From: Ficedula albicollis
Taxonomy: Eukaryota > Chordata > Aves > Passeriformes > Muscicapidae
Direction: 5' to 3'
Assembly (NCBI RefSeq): GCF_000247815.1
Contig: NC_021673.1
Coordinates: forward strand, 48,544,069 to 48,608,068
DNA length: 64,000 bases
Shown: positions 24,874 through 37,843 of the stretch, in pieces
Layout: every line of letters starts with the position of its first letter
Position numbering within the stretch: the stretch's first letter is position 1
Made by a program: the position numbers and the translations under genes
Notes under the pieces: model-generated
The model's input: the letters and a program-made list of their open reading frames with translations, nothing else
The model's database searches: none
Told to the model about the DNA's origin: nothing

Positions 24874-27800
24874 AAAACTCTCCCACAGGCGTTCCATGGC
24901 AATGCAGAAGTGGCTTTTCCATTAGCTGACAAAGATTGCCTGGACCCCCATTCAATGAATGTGGGCATGTCTTTGTGAAAGGAGAGGCGGAGCAACGCTT
25001 TGTGTCCTCACTGTCTGGCAGGGAAGGACAAGGGAGGAGAGGCCAGCACAGCACATGGAGGAAGTTAAGGACAAGCAGGGTGGGTGTGAAACATTATTAA
25101 TAATTTCATGTCAATCCACAGAAAAAAATGTTACATATACAAGTATTTTTGACCTATAATCTATTCTCACTAATTCCCTCCTTAAAAGCCTATATTTTCT
25201 TACCTCTTTCTATCAGCAGCAGCTGAAATTCACATATCTTTTCCCACAATGGAAGTTTTAATAAAGCTTTTTTTACTAGATTTTTTTTTAACCCTTATGT
25301 AGTCCCAAACTGGAGAGTTAATTCTCCAGAGAGAGCTGGAAACTGTGGCAAAACAGTATTATGGAATATTATAAGTACTATCGAGAAGTACTTTCTACAG
25401 AAAGAGATCCTTTAAATTTGGCTCGTCTGTGGTTACAGAAAAAGCAAGAAATTCCGCAGCGCATCCTCTCACAGTTCTTTGCTCTCCCTAATATTTCTAA
25501 TTTTCATTCACTCCTAAGGTTAAAAAAGCAATTTGTGGGAAGAAAAAACCCAAAACAACAAACCACATGCACATGTACAAATTCACCCAGAAAAATGATT
25601 GTAAAAACAGACTTCTCCCACATAAAATAAAGAATGCAATTTTTTTTTCAGCAAAACTTTTCCTTGAGCTGAAAGAAGGGCAGGATTGCCCCCCAGTCAT
25701 GGCATAGCAACCCACCCTACATTTAATACTTTCTGGATGTATCCCCATTCACTTTAGAACCTTAGTTCTTTGGTGGCCTTCTGTTTTGACATCTGCTTCC
25801 CTTATCTCTAATCAGCTTTGCTGATAGACATTTCCCCTGAGAGAGGAGACACTGTCTAATAGATTTTTTTTTAAAACAAACTACTACTTAGTAGTCATGA
25901 AATTATCTCTGTGGCCTGCAATCGTGAGAGACACTGTTCCTAACATTCTCATACAGACAGCTATGTTTCACTCAATTTTATCTGATTTGCTCTATTTTGT
26001 TCTTTATACTCTCATTGCATAATAACATAATGACCACAATATGTTTTTGTTAAACCTGCAATTAAGCACAATATCCCAAGGCACAAAATGATCAGGGAAT
26101 GCATTGTAAGTAATTATTAAATAAGATGGTAATTTCCTACTGCTTGTATCAAGAGTTACACTGTCTGCCAGAGCAAGGAACTAAACTTGGAACATGCAAA
26201 GGAGCAGTTTAACAGTATGTTGATGCAGAATCCTTTAGAAGAAAGTATCACACATCCAAGTGCCAGGTTTTATAGAAAGAGAAATGGGTGAAGTGAAATG
26301 TTTTGCCCTCAGCTGATACAGGTGCTTACTAGAATATGCAGGAACCCACATTTAGCTCTGATGATTATGCAAAAGAAGGTGCCTCTCTAAGAGATATGAA
26401 TGCCATAGCACATAACAAGGCATGAGTTCTTGTTATTTAACATTAGTATGTTGAATTTCCAGCTAGACATTTGCATGACAGGCAAAATATCAAACAAAAA
26501 ATGGTCCCAAGACCTTCCAATGCATTAGAAACCAAAATGTTAACAGAGTACTAGAAAGTATATTGCGAAAAAGTTATTGTAGATTATTGTACAAGATGCT
26601 TGAAAAAATCCTTGGCAGACTTTTTGTCATTGATTTGAATGAAAAGGAAAACAAGCCACACACATATGAGGAACTGAGTCCTAGGTGATTTCAATTTTAA
26701 CTTCCAGTGAAAGTGGGTTAGTAAGGAATGTCTGCATCTGGGCTTTTAAATGGTAGTCTTTCTTTTTAAAAAGCAATTTTTTTCTGGATCTAACAAATGT
26801 AATTTTTATTGAATTTCCTTCTTCTGTTTTTTTTTAAATTCTATTTCTGTGAAAATAAAGAGCACACACTTGCAAAAACATGTCTGAGTCCAGATGGTCA
26901 GTGCAGGAAATTCCTGCAGTTCTGGTGAAAACTGTGACTGGAAGAACAAGGTGGGACATATACTCAGCACCTCTGCTGAAGGATGAGCTATAACATCAAT
27001 CCAAGAGACATCTGGCTGTTTTGGGGCTGCCCTGCCATCCATGAGCACACATGGTCAGCCTACCAGCTGGCAAGACCTCAGGTGTGGTGATGTGGATTTT
27101 TTCCCGATGGTCCAGGTGAACACAAAAGTACTGTGTTGGGAAATAGAATGTCCTTGCAAAGGTATGTGGGAGTAAGCTGAAGTTAGGCTTTGTGAAGCAG
27201 CACTGATACCGCAATCCATAGGAATCTGTTCCAGTTCCAGTGGTCAGTATAACTTCGTACTAAAGAATCGCACAAGTCTAAAAACTGTTTATAAATCCAT
27301 GTATCTATATTCACAGCTCAAGCAAAGTGCAATGCGGACCCACACAGCAATCCCCACATGAGTCAGACTGCTCCTTTCCCTGGAATAGGTAATGACTCTA
27401 TGCCTTACTAACTATGGTTTATAAGCTTGGGTGATTTAAGTAAGTAAATACAGCAAAGCCAGGAATGCAAAGTCTGCTAGACAGTCATATTTTGATGGCT
27501 CCTCATCTCTGGGCCTTATCTACAGTCTTACCCCAAGCAGCTGGCAAGCACCGTCTCCAAAGTGCTCTCTCTGCAGTTGTGGATAAGGAAATAATATCAG
27601 ATCTGCTCCTGGGAAAATGCTATGCAGAGCCCCAAATGCAGCCAGTTTTCTTGTCACTCCTTGCAAAGCAGTGATCTCATCCTTGCTGCCTCCAAATTTT
27701 CTATCTCCAGTGTAGGAGAGGGAGGTAGCAAGGGACAAGAGGAGAGGGAGAGGGAAGCTAAGAAAAGAAAGATCCCATTGTCCAAGTTCTCTTATTTGTG

Positions 27801-28959
27801 TGAATATTTGCCAAGACAACAAGATTGGGTCTGATGACATGAACTCAAGGATCAGTGGGGAGCTGTGCAAGAATGCCTGAACTCCTTGTGCTCATGATCC
27901 TTAGGAATAAATCAACTTCCAGATGTGAGCGAGCCTTCCTTCAGCCATCCAGTCGCTTAAGTATATCAGATAAAGCCTGAAGACGCCTGCCCCTATTTGC
28001 ATGGCTGAGCAATTGCAATATTTGCCTTGGAGGGAGAACTGTGTCAAGATCCTAGATCCAACCACCAAAGCACTTCAGGTGTGTTGGTAATGAATTAAAT
28101 TAAACTTCAGGAACATGGTCATAAAGGACAGGATATATCCAGAATCCACCACTAAGACAGGGTTGGGAATGAACTGCAAAACCCAAGGGCTGCAGTGTCT
28201 TGCATAAACTCTATGCAGAGTTCAAGACTCTGTCTAAAAGGAAAACCAAGGCTGAAATATTCAGGTACTAACACCTGTTGTCAAAAAGTCACCAAAAAAT
28301 GTAATATGCAAGCCCAGTGTCAGACATGAGTAACTCTTTTCTACACCGTCACCATTTATTTTGAATCCAGGTCATTTTAAACCCACTGAGGACATCTCCA
28401 CTCCCACATCCATCCATCTGGGTCTCACTAAAAGCTGCCAGGGTGTCTTTGTGCTGAGGGGCTGATAGAATGCACTAACAGAACAGATACAGCACCTGCA
28501 AAAGCCAGTATCACAGTTGGACCCAGGAGGGAAAGTAGAAAACCCTGATCTTATTCCAACTAAACTGTCTGGATACTGACATTTATCTGACTGATTGGAC
28601 TGCTGACATTTAGCCATTAAGTTTAACACAACTCTGAAACTTACAGAGTCTCAGAATCACTTATCCGTGCACAATTGGTGATGGGATGCATCTGCCTTGG
28701 TGTGACTGTGGCAGATGGAGACCAGTGCTCCACTCAGAGAGGCCTCTTGAAACCTCGCCCTGGACTCTGGAAAATGATTCACCTCATGCTTAGCATAGGC
28801 AGTGTAGATTCATTGCCCAAGCCTCAGCCAAAAAGCGAAATAAAGGTCTACACATAAGCATAATTTAGTAAAGGGAAAAAGTGTTGGATTCTTTGTTTGT
28901 TCCTGGGTTGTTGGGTTCTTCTGTGGTAAAGCATTTTTCCTCAAGCTACTTTTGCAGCA
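24874..28959. other. Non-coding DNA, no feature recognised
   Basis: AT-rich sequence with scattered T and A runs (for example 25270-25290, 25862-25875, 26826-26836). A purine-rich block lies at 27717-27770. No gene, RNA or transposon recognised. Confidence 0.45.
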
Positions 28960-30120
28960 GGTGTCTATGACTCTGTAGTGGATAAGCAGCTCTGGGTCCA
29001 AGCCACTACCTTTCTGCTCAACCAAACACCTCCTCGTTTTCTTAGCATGATTAAATGAGTGCTTTTGAAGGCTGTAAGCAGTTGCTTATTAGGGGTTTGT
29101 CTGGTAACAGTTTGGTGGGTCTGAATTTCCAGAGTCGGTGGAACCAAACTGACGGTTAATTTGTATCCCCAGTTTTCCTCTCCTCCTCAGCGACTTTTCC
29201 AAAGACTGCTTCTCACTTACATCCCCCCTTTTCCCCCTGCCCCCTGCTCCGGCCCTTTATTTTCTAAAATCGACCTGGTCTTTGTTGTACTAATTCGATT
29301 ATCTCTGCCTGAGGGACCCAGAGACCAGCCCCAACGGAACACAGCCTGGAAAGACAGGACACGTAATCCCTGTTATCAAGGGGGCTGTCATTTGGCATGT
29401 AGATCAACTAATTCTTTCAATACCATGGGAGCAATTGTATATCTTAATATTGATTTTCCCCCCAAGATATGATCTCCTGCATTCCTACATCAGTCTCGCT
29501 TGCCCTGGCTAAAAGGCTCCATTTATTACAAGGCAACACAACGAGTGTACACACCCCTGCCAGCTTTTTGGATTTACAAATGAGAAGGTGCTTTGCGGGA
29601 GAGTAAGAGAGCGAGCAAACACTGACGAGGCAAGTTAACACAACAACTTCAGGAAGCAACGGGGAATAAACCAAACCTGCTGCACTTTCACTTTGCATTA
29701 GGGAGTAATTAATTCAGAGCTGACTAACATCAAAGGCTGAAGGCCAGTCATGGGAAGGGGCATTAGCAATAAATCGTGTGCTAAAAGCAGTAATGCTTTG
29801 AGTCAAGCCACGTTGCCACCATTCAGCGACCAGCCTGTTAAATAAGTTTCTGCTTGTTTCTCATGTTCTTCCTTTCCACCCACCTCAGTATTAATTTCAA
29901 GAGACGCTATTCATGTTTTGTTCTCCATACAAATCGCCTACAACTAATTGGAAAAGGAAAAACACAACAATGGACTGACCTTCACCTGAGACATCAAAAT
30001 GCTTTAAATGCTAATCAACAAATCAACTTGCACAGACACAGACACTCCCCCCTCCGCCCCCTCCTTTATCATGATGCCTCTTTCAAAGATAGACATTGGT
30101 AACTGCATTGTCAAAGTATT
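28960..30120. promoter_or_regulatory. Candidate conserved enhancer cluster
   Basis: About 1.1 kb of unique sequence unusually dense in developmental-factor cores: TAATTCGATTATC (29291-29303), bicoid/OTX-type TAATCCC (29364-29370), TTTATTAC (29522-29529), CAATAAATC (29767-29775, HOX/CDX-like), CTAATTGG (29944-29951), and LEF/TCF-like TTTCAAAGA (30081-30089). Frames are not coding and no repeat signature is present. This texture is typical of vertebrate conserved non-coding elements near developmental regulators. The assignment is inference; the target gene is not in view. Confidence 0.35.
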
Positions 30121-31956
30121 TATTTCTGTCAGTCTGGAAGACTTTTTCTGTTTGCACACCAGTAAAATTTCTTAGCTGTTGGTGTTCTACAGTACCTTTC
30201 TAGAAATGTATGTCACTAGATAGGCTACTTTCAATTGCTTGCATAAAACCTTTTTTGTACCAAACTAGATTCATATCATGACTCTTAAAAAGCAGGTTTG
30301 AATGATATAATTGGTTTTTTATGCTCAGCCAAACTTATGTTAGAACCAAAAAGGAAAGAAATAATTTTTAGAAAAAAAGAACTAAAGGAAGGGGAGAAAA
30401 TTCCTTTAGTTACACCATTTAAGCAGCTCTCCTGACTTAGACCAGCTGAGGACTATTGCAGCTTTAACAAACAGCCTGTAGACCCTGATGTTGGCACCTG
30501 TTAATACCATCCACAGCGCTGAATAGATTTTATTGCCAGACAGGAAACTTTATCCACAGCACTGGGATCATGTCCTTTTCTTCCAAAAAGAGTCATAGGA
30601 TCTCTCACTTCCTCCTCGACAGTCACCAGAGCCAGGAAAAATAGGACCTGGGTCCAGTGTCTCAGCTGAAAGCAGTCCTCCAGCAGTGCAGAGCTTCCTG
30701 TAGAGCCTGTACAGCTCTGCCAGCATTAGAGACAAATGCACATCGCGGTTTGAGAACCAGTCTCCAAGGGGTCCCCCATACCTCAGTTACCTCCTCTCCC
30801 CTCCCTATGAGCCTTTCCATTCCTTCTTCCCAAGTGCCTGACTTTTCCATCTAAATGTTGGCTTTTTTTTTTCCAGACTGCAAAGATCCAAACACCTAAA
30901 TTATATTCAACATGTGATCAACACATGGACCTCTATAAAAAGATCTATATGATAAAAAATCACAGACATTTCTACTTGTGTGATGCAGAAGGGTGATAAA
31001 TCAAGAAAACATTTTATGTCCATCATTATGGTCCACAGATACCCACAAAAGACAACTTCATAATACAGCATAATTCCTTCAAAAACCAATTCTGGGCTGA
31101 ATACTCACAAGGGAAACAAAAATCTTGGCAAATGAGATTTAAAAGTACCTAAATCGCCTGGCTCTTCTGGTTAGCAGTGTGTTGGGGATATGGGCCTGTT
31201 CTGAAAGATTTTAGGTCTCCCTGTGTCTGTGGCAGTTCATGGAAGCACTAGGAATTCAACAGCACCTTGTAACATTAGAGCACAACAGATACACTGGGCA
31301 AAATGGAGGTCCCCAAAGGACTCACAAACAGGGCAAGAGCCAGAGGCAACACTGATGGTTAGATGGAAGAGGTTAGATGTGCTGGATAGTGCAACTGGAG
31401 AAGAAATAGGGAAAGAAAGTGAGAAAGGTCAAGAAAAGTGGGAGCTTGTACTGTGTCCCTGTAGCATTACCTCTGAGGTCTCTGGTGCTGCTGGCTCCTT
31501 TTCCTATCCCAAACCACAGAAAATAGCACTGACAATAAACAGCTTCCACAAACTGTTAGTTTCTCCCCATTGCCTGAGCAGAAGGATGGAAAGGACTTTA
31601 TATACAACAGCAGAAACTGAATAACAATAACAATATTGAATGAAAGGCATCATTTTCAGAAGGGATTTCAGGCAAACAAGCACTGTGACTGAAAAGCGCT
31701 GTTAATCAGTGGCTTACATTTCACCCAGAAAGAACAAGAAAAGGCAACATAATGGAAGAGGGATCTTCCTATCATTTTTCAGTGCATGCCCACAGCCTCA
31801 TTCATTACAGATTCCAAAAAAGGAGATGGAAAATCATAGACATTGCTGATGGATCAAAGTTCATGGGGTTTTCTGGGAGCCAGTGTCTTAGGAAGTTATA
31901 GCCATGCAAACACTGGGACAAGAGAACCGACTTTTCAAAGTTTACATCTTGCAGTT
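30121..31956. other. Non-coding DNA, no feature recognised
   Basis: AT-rich, unique-looking. The 133-codon frame at 31223-31624 (+) has no recognisable domain. Confidence 0.5.
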
Positions 31957-32248
31957 AAATTCTTTGGTGTTTAATATACCAAAAGTGTTGACTGAATGAT
32001 TCTTATAGCCATGGATTTGTGCACTTTTAAAAACTCCGATGGCTTGACTTCTTGTCACGGTTTGACTTGGGTTTGCCAATTTTCATATATTTAACTTCCT
32101 AAATTCTTTGGTGTTTAATATACCAAAAGTGTTGACTGAATGGTTCTTATAGCCATGGATTTGTGCAAAAACTTTCAAAAACTCCGATGGCTTGACTTCT
32201 TGTCACGGTTTGACTTGGGTTTGCCAATTTTCATATATTTAACTTCCT
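31957..32248. repeat. Tandem duplication, 144 and 148 bp copies
   Basis: Copy 1 (31957-32100) and copy 2 (32101-32248) both start aaattctttggtgtttaat and end atatttaacttcct. They differ by one a/g change (gaatgatt against gaatggtt) and a small indel in the cttttaaaaact / aaaaactttcaaaaact stretch. The 3' third of each copy begins tgtcacggtttgac, the presumed 5' end of an LTR, so the duplication spans flank plus LTR start. It is young, judging by near identity. Confidence 0.9.
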
Positions 32249-32392
32249 TTAGAGATAGGATTTAGGAACATAGACAAGGCAGGCTTAAAACTTAAAAGGG
32301 TATAAGAAGAAATTTATTAATAACACAAAAAATAATTCAGAATGAGATTCCTGGATTATTCCATCCTCCCTTCATTCCACATTCCTTAACAA

Positions 32393-32998
<606 letters not shown>

Positions 32999-33186
32999 TT
33001 TGTGAAAGAGAAATAACTTTTTAATTGGTCTCACGAGCTGTGCGCTGCTAAATCAGCTCTCCGATTGGTCCCCGCAGCTCACAGGGGAAGCCCCCAGAGA
33101 CGGGACAGCCCCTCCTGTTCCCCGGCTGCACGGCGCTTTCCCTCAGGCAAATCCACCCCATTCCCCTTGCACACGAAACCAACACA

Positions 33187-34411
33187 GTTCTCCATTTTAC
33201 TCAGCTGGCGCATGAATAGTTTGTCTATACTCTAACCAGATATTTACTGCCATGGAACCTATAAGGTTAAACATCTCGGAACTGTTTATTTCCTGACTTC
33301 CAGTGATTTTAAAAACTATTTTTGGGACAGTGGTAACCACACACACAGACTATGCAATGTGCACAATGTGCATGAGACTCCGTGTACCACTTCTCCTTTG
33401 GGATTTGGGCTTAAATAGGTTTTGCAAGAGGAAGAGCAACTGCAGCTGAGAAAGATTTTCAAGTTTCTGCTAGCCGCTTGTATTTTGGAAACTTATCCCA
33501 TGCAGACCTCTGAGATGTTTTCAAAAAAATTTTTAAAAATGCCCAAAATCTCTGTGAAACTTGAGAATCTCAAGTCCATAAACACTGTTGCTATGATGGC
33601 AGGATCTTGCTGTGCCTTTACTTTACTTTACAGGTCTCAAGCCTGTCCAGTTTGTGTGAAGTTAGAGAATCTCTGCAGCACAATGCAGAGGTGTCCACCT
33701 ATTTGGACACTCCACATAGTGCAGGGGCTCTCATGCCAGCCCTGGAAGCAATGATGTTTCTGCAGGTACAATGCTGAGCCTGACTAATTTGGGCGTGTAA
33801 AAGGAGGATGAATTATCTCAGTCTCCCAGTGTGGTAAAGGGTCACTCGGAGACCTTGGTATTGCACTCCATGGGACTGCACAGATACACCCAAAGGTTCT
33901 TTGGAAGAGCTCTTCTCCTCACCACAGCACCTGGTGCCCAGAGCTGGGCAAAGTGCCAGGGAAGATCCCTGGAGAGCTGCAGGGGACAACAGCTCTGCAT
34001 TACGCCTGCCAAGTCTGCGGTCTTCGTGCAGCTCTGCCAAGCAGGGGAAAACTGAGGAAATACGTAACGGCACATTCTTCAGCATCGTCTTTCCCCTCCT
34101 GGGCTTGCACCTACTATGGCCCAGTGCCACGCAACCATCTGGGGTAGGGAAAAACTGCACTGCACCTTTTGTGGGATTGTGTGCCTTAATGCCTCCTTTC
34201 CCTTTGCCACAACCCAGTTTTCCATACCTCAGCGATGGACCCAGACCCAGTAATTACAACCCCACAAGTCTTTGCTACTTACTGGGTAACCAAGCCCAAA
34301 AGCAAGCTTATCAAAATTTCTTCAGTAATGAAAAAGTTTAAAAAAATTATATCAGCTGCCCATAGGCATCAGACCAGAAAAACCAATTCCACACCATGTG
34401 GGGAAAAGGAC
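33187..34411. other. Non-coding DNA, no feature confirmed
   Basis: Mixed composition, with a short CA run near 33340-33350. The 146-codon (33901-34341, +) and 115-codon (33813-34160, -) overlapping frames lie in a GC-richer patch and match nothing I know. It could contain LTR-derived sequence of the cluster. Confidence 0.4.
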
Positions 34412-34620
34412 TGTACTGGTTTGAAAGACAGGTATTTGTCAAGAAAAGCAGGAGCCCCTCCCTGAGATGGAGAGTACAAACCCCCCTCCCTCCAATTTAT
34501 TATAAATTTGAAATTAAGGGGCTCACAGGCAAAGATATGAGGTATATGAGGTAGTAATAACAGTTCTTTACTGGTATGTATATATATATATATATATATA
34601 AAACAAGGCAAACAAAGCAA
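34412..34620 (+). mobile_element. Truncated LTR, first of a same-family pair
   Basis: Starts tgtactggtttgaaagacag, then gtatttgtcaagaaaagcaggagcccctccctgagatggag, then caggcaaagatatga, caacagttctttactgg-type sequence and a TA microsatellite, ending near aaaacaaggcaaacaaagc. The same order of landmarks recurs in the element at 34814. This copy stops before the GC-rich part, so it is 3'-truncated. Assignment to a passerine ERV LTR family is from recall. Confidence 0.65.
34579..34600. repeat. (TA)11 microsatellite
   Basis: Perfect TA dinucleotide run inside the truncated LTR, at the position where the sister LTR carries a TA/TATG array. Confidence 0.95.
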
Positions 34621-34813
34621 TGATGTGGTTTGTACTGGAGGATGTATAGCTTAATCGTCTGATCATTTTACACAAAATTAAATTTTCTGTGTGTTTCCAT
34701 GAAACTTTTGTGACTTCTGAGTCCACCCTTTCTGAAAGCTTTAATTGGACAAATGTTCTCACAGAGGATTTGCGTGAATCATGCATCAAACTGCTCCAGT
34801 TTTATAGGAAATT
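34621..34813. other. Spacer between two LTRs
   Basis: About 190 bp of AT-rich sequence of unknown origin between the two same-family LTRs. No primer-binding site or retroviral coding motif was seen, so this is not a proviral interior. Confidence 0.4.
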
Positions 34814-34910
34814 TGTCTTGGTTTGAAAGACAAGTATTTGCCAAGAAAGGTAAGAGCCCCTCCCTGAGATGGAGATTTTTAGGCAAAGATATGGAGTTTT
34901 TACTGGTGTG

Positions 34911-34916
34911 TATATA

Positions 34917-34952
<36 letters not shown>

Positions 34953-34974
34953 TGTATGTATGTATGTATATATA
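34911..34974. repeat. TA then (TATG)n microsatellite
   Basis: A short TA run (34911-34925) passes into about eleven perfect tatg units and returns to tatata. It lies inside the second LTR. Confidence 0.95.
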
Positions 34975-35034
34975 ACAGGGCAAACAAAACATCAACAGCT
35001 AGGTAACTAACAGCAAACAGAGCAGGAGCCCAGT

Positions 35035-35480
35035 AGCAGTTCTTTCGGCTGTGGACACCTTCCTTTCCCCCGCGGTGCAGTCACCGTCCCAGCTGGCAGG
35101 CAGCGCCGGCAGCTCCCGGTGAGCAGGGGAGGTGCGGTGATCCCGCGGGGCTGCAGCGGGGCTGGCGGGGATGGCGGCGCTGTCCCGGCTGGGAAAGGCG
35201 GAGGAGAGACGCTGCTCGCGGACCTCGGGGCAGGGCCGGTGCCGGTGCTCCAACAGGATGCGTGCAGGTGGAGCCGGGAGGGCGTCCGAGCAGGGTGGTT
35301 GCGGGATCTCACAGCCGAGAAAGGCAGCTCCCGGCGTCGTGTGTCAGGGCGAGGTTTTCCACCGACCGTCTTTTTCTGAACAAAACGAGCGAGAGAGAGC
35401 AGCAGCTGCCCCCACCTCTCCTTTACCTGTCCCCCCGCCGCCCCCTGGTCTCTCGGTGTTCTCTTTCTTCCCACCCCCAC
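35035..35480. promoter_or_regulatory. CpG-rich segment inside LTR
   Basis: This is the most CpG-dense stretch of the window (gcgccgg, cccgcgggg, ggcggcgct, ctgctcgcggacc, ccggtgccggtgc). It falls within the second LTR, so it is probably LTR promoter/leader sequence rather than the promoter of a cellular gene. Overlapping open frames here (up to 254 codons on -, 105 on +) are a side effect of GC content. Confidence 0.5.
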
Positions 35481-35563
35481 GTCACTAGCCATCCGTGCTA
35501 GGGTGCAGGCCACAAGTTTTTTAGCACTAAAATGGGAAAATTCCACAGAGAGAAAAGGGGAAG

Positions 35564-35586
35564 AAAAAAAAAAAAAAAAAAAAAAA
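35564..35586. repeat. A23 homopolymer
   Basis: 23 A residues just after the provisional LTR end. It could be the poly-A of a retrotransposed sequence, but no tail-matched element is recognised upstream. Confidence 0.9.
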
Positions 35587-37627
35587 GAAAACCAACACCC
35601 AACAAGGAACCATGCAGCTCCACTCCGTGGAGGGCTCCAGAGCTTATCTCCCGCTGGGAGGAAGGTCTGGGATGTATTCTGTGCATCCATCCTGCAGCAG
35701 AGGAATGCAATTGGCAAGGGGCAGCTGCTATCAAGCCCAACACATTCAGAAGATTCTTTGGCTCTTGTCACCTACCCAATGTCTTTTCCTGGTCTTAACA
35801 ACCTGGTTGGCAGGGACCAGAGGAACAGGGAGAGCAGCAGGCAAAGCTGGCCAGCACCATGGTTTTTCTCAGGTTAGCAGCCAGCACTAATGCAGGGTGT
35901 CTTTTTGGGAGGTGTTCCCCTGACAGGGGCTACAACTCAGACCAGGGTGGCAGAGAAGATACTGCCCCATATTAGAAACTATACCCTCTCTTTTTTATCT
36001 CCTCCTTTAACATGGGCCATCTAGTCTTGGGAAAAAAAATATCCTACACACCCTGAATTGCTGCTGGTACAAGTGAAATAAACCCAACAGAAATCCAAGG
36101 CCAGAATAAGGGTCAGAGGGAAACAACCTCAGGCACAGCTCTGGTCACAGTGGCAAAGCTAGGTTTGCTACAAAACAGTTAAAGTTTTACTGCAAATTTT
36201 TGTTGGAGGTTTCTTGTGTTCCAATGGATTTCTTCTGGGGCAATATGTATTTCTGGCCAAATTTTCTGTTTTAGGAGTAGAAGTAGAGTGAAAATGAATA
36301 CACACACATGCAACAACTTTTTTTTTTCCATCTAAACTTCCCCCACAGGAATATACAAACCACCCAAGAGATCAAACTAAACAGCTCCCACGAGGTGTCC
36401 AAAAGATTATTCCCCTACAAGAGTTAATACAAGAAAGCATTTGCACCAGATCAGGCAGATGACCTTATTCCTGATCTCCTCTTCCAGACATATTAGAGCA
36501 CAACAACAAAAAAAACCACTCACCTTGCATAAAATTATTTTAGATGTTTTCCACATTCTCCACAAGAGAGAAACTCTCAGCAGAAGGAAGAAAAAATTAT
36601 TTGATATTGCAGTTGTTTTTATCTTTGACAACAGGAGTATTTCAGTGCAGGTGGCATGACAACACAGCTTTGGATACGAAAACAAGGATTATATGAAACA
36701 GAATTTAGATATGCTAAAAGGAATTAAGTCTGTTACAATATTTAGCAGTAGAGTGTTAGAAAGGGAAACTCCATAATCCATAATCCAGGGACTTTCACAA
36801 AATATCTAGGAATTCTCAGGGAAAAAACCAAACCAAACCAAGGAAAACACCATAAAAACCCATAAGATACCCTTTAGATACAACTGTATTTTTCCTGGCA
36901 ATTACTAAAGGCCCTATATCACAAAGGAAAATGAAAACATAGCAGAGTGACCTTCCAAATCACCATCTGAATGCAAACAGTGCTTGACAGGGAAGGCTGA
37001 CAGACAGAAGGCTGTCTTTTCTCAGATCCCAGTTATGTCAGGCAGCTCTAGATCAGGTCCACCAAACAAATTGCCATGTCAAAAAAACATCCTCTACAAC
37101 CGGTTCTTCTTAACAGCCTCATTGCCTTTCCTTTCTGAGCATAGGAAACAGAGTGGAAAAGCTGGAATCTCCAGCCATTCATTTTGTCATCTCACCAGTG
37201 TGTGTAGCCACATCACAAAGGTTTTGAAAAAAATGTGCAGCAATTTCATAGCTCAGAATTTATAGGTGTAAGTGGGGTAGTTTTTCTGGAATCCCTTTCA
37301 TTGAAAAAGTTAATTCATATTCATTTAATCAGGTTGTTATACACATACTCTGATTTCTATGCATGAGGCTGAAAAGCTGGCAGCTCCATGAGCTCCAATT
37401 GCCAAAGAACTAACCACCAAGCAACAGTCTGCTATTTAAGCTCCCTGACTTTTTTCATCACAACATTTTATTTTCATCTGCCTTACAAAACTTCAGGATG
37501 AAGTTTCCATGGCAGATGTCTGAGGCTAAGCACATATTTGCGGAAAATTCCCATCAAGGTGGTCCTTGTTCCTCCTGAGAATATTATCAGAGAAGTATGC
37601 TGTATGTGTTACACCTCTGTATGTGTA
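35587..37627. other. Non-coding DNA, no feature recognised
   Basis: AT-rich, with a short accaaaccaaaccaa repeat near 36826-36841. No gene or transposon recognised. Confidence 0.5.
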
Positions 37628-37843
37628 GTGCAGCTTTAAGGCCTGGAAGCTTTCAAGAAGCAGCTTGAAATTGTGGTAGAAGGAAACTGCACATAGTGTT
37701 TGCAAACAGTGCTTATGTAAGTTGAAATGTTATGTGCAGCTTTAAGGCCTGGAAGCTTTCAAGAAGCAGCTTGAAATTGTGGTAGAAGGAAACTGCACAT
37801 AGTGTTTGCAAACAGTGCTTATGTAAGGTCAGAGTTGAAATGA
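37628..37843. repeat. Two-copy tandem duplication, period 106 bp
   Basis: gtgcagctttaaggcctgga starts at 37628 and again at 37734, with identical sequence through agtgtttgcaaacagtgcttatgtaag. After that, copy 2 carries a 7-bp segment (gtcagag or equivalent) before ttgaaatg that copy 1 lacks. Near identity indicates a recent local duplication. Confidence 0.9.

Larger units (their letters stand above)
34814..35547 (+). mobile_element. LTR, second and longer copy of the same family
   Basis: Begins tgtcttggtttgaaagacaa and repeats the first copy's landmarks: gtatttgccaagaaaggtaagagcccctccctgagatggaga, aggcaaagatatgg, tactggtgtgtatata, and acagggcaaacaaaac. It then runs into a CpG-rich part (about 35035-35480) and ends provisionally at ttccaca (35547), consistent with a TG...CA LTR. 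No convincing target duplication was found, so the 3' edge is approximate. No coding interior: a solo LTR. Confidence 0.6.

Noticed and set aside
34412..35547. Full provirus between the two same-family LTRs
   Set aside because: The LTRs are only about 190 bp apart, the first is truncated, and no primer-binding site or gag/pol sequence lies between.
35007..35771. 254-codon minus-strand frame
   Set aside because: It lies across a CpG-rich LTR and a poly-A tract. GC-rich DNA has few stops, and no domain or conserved motif is seen.
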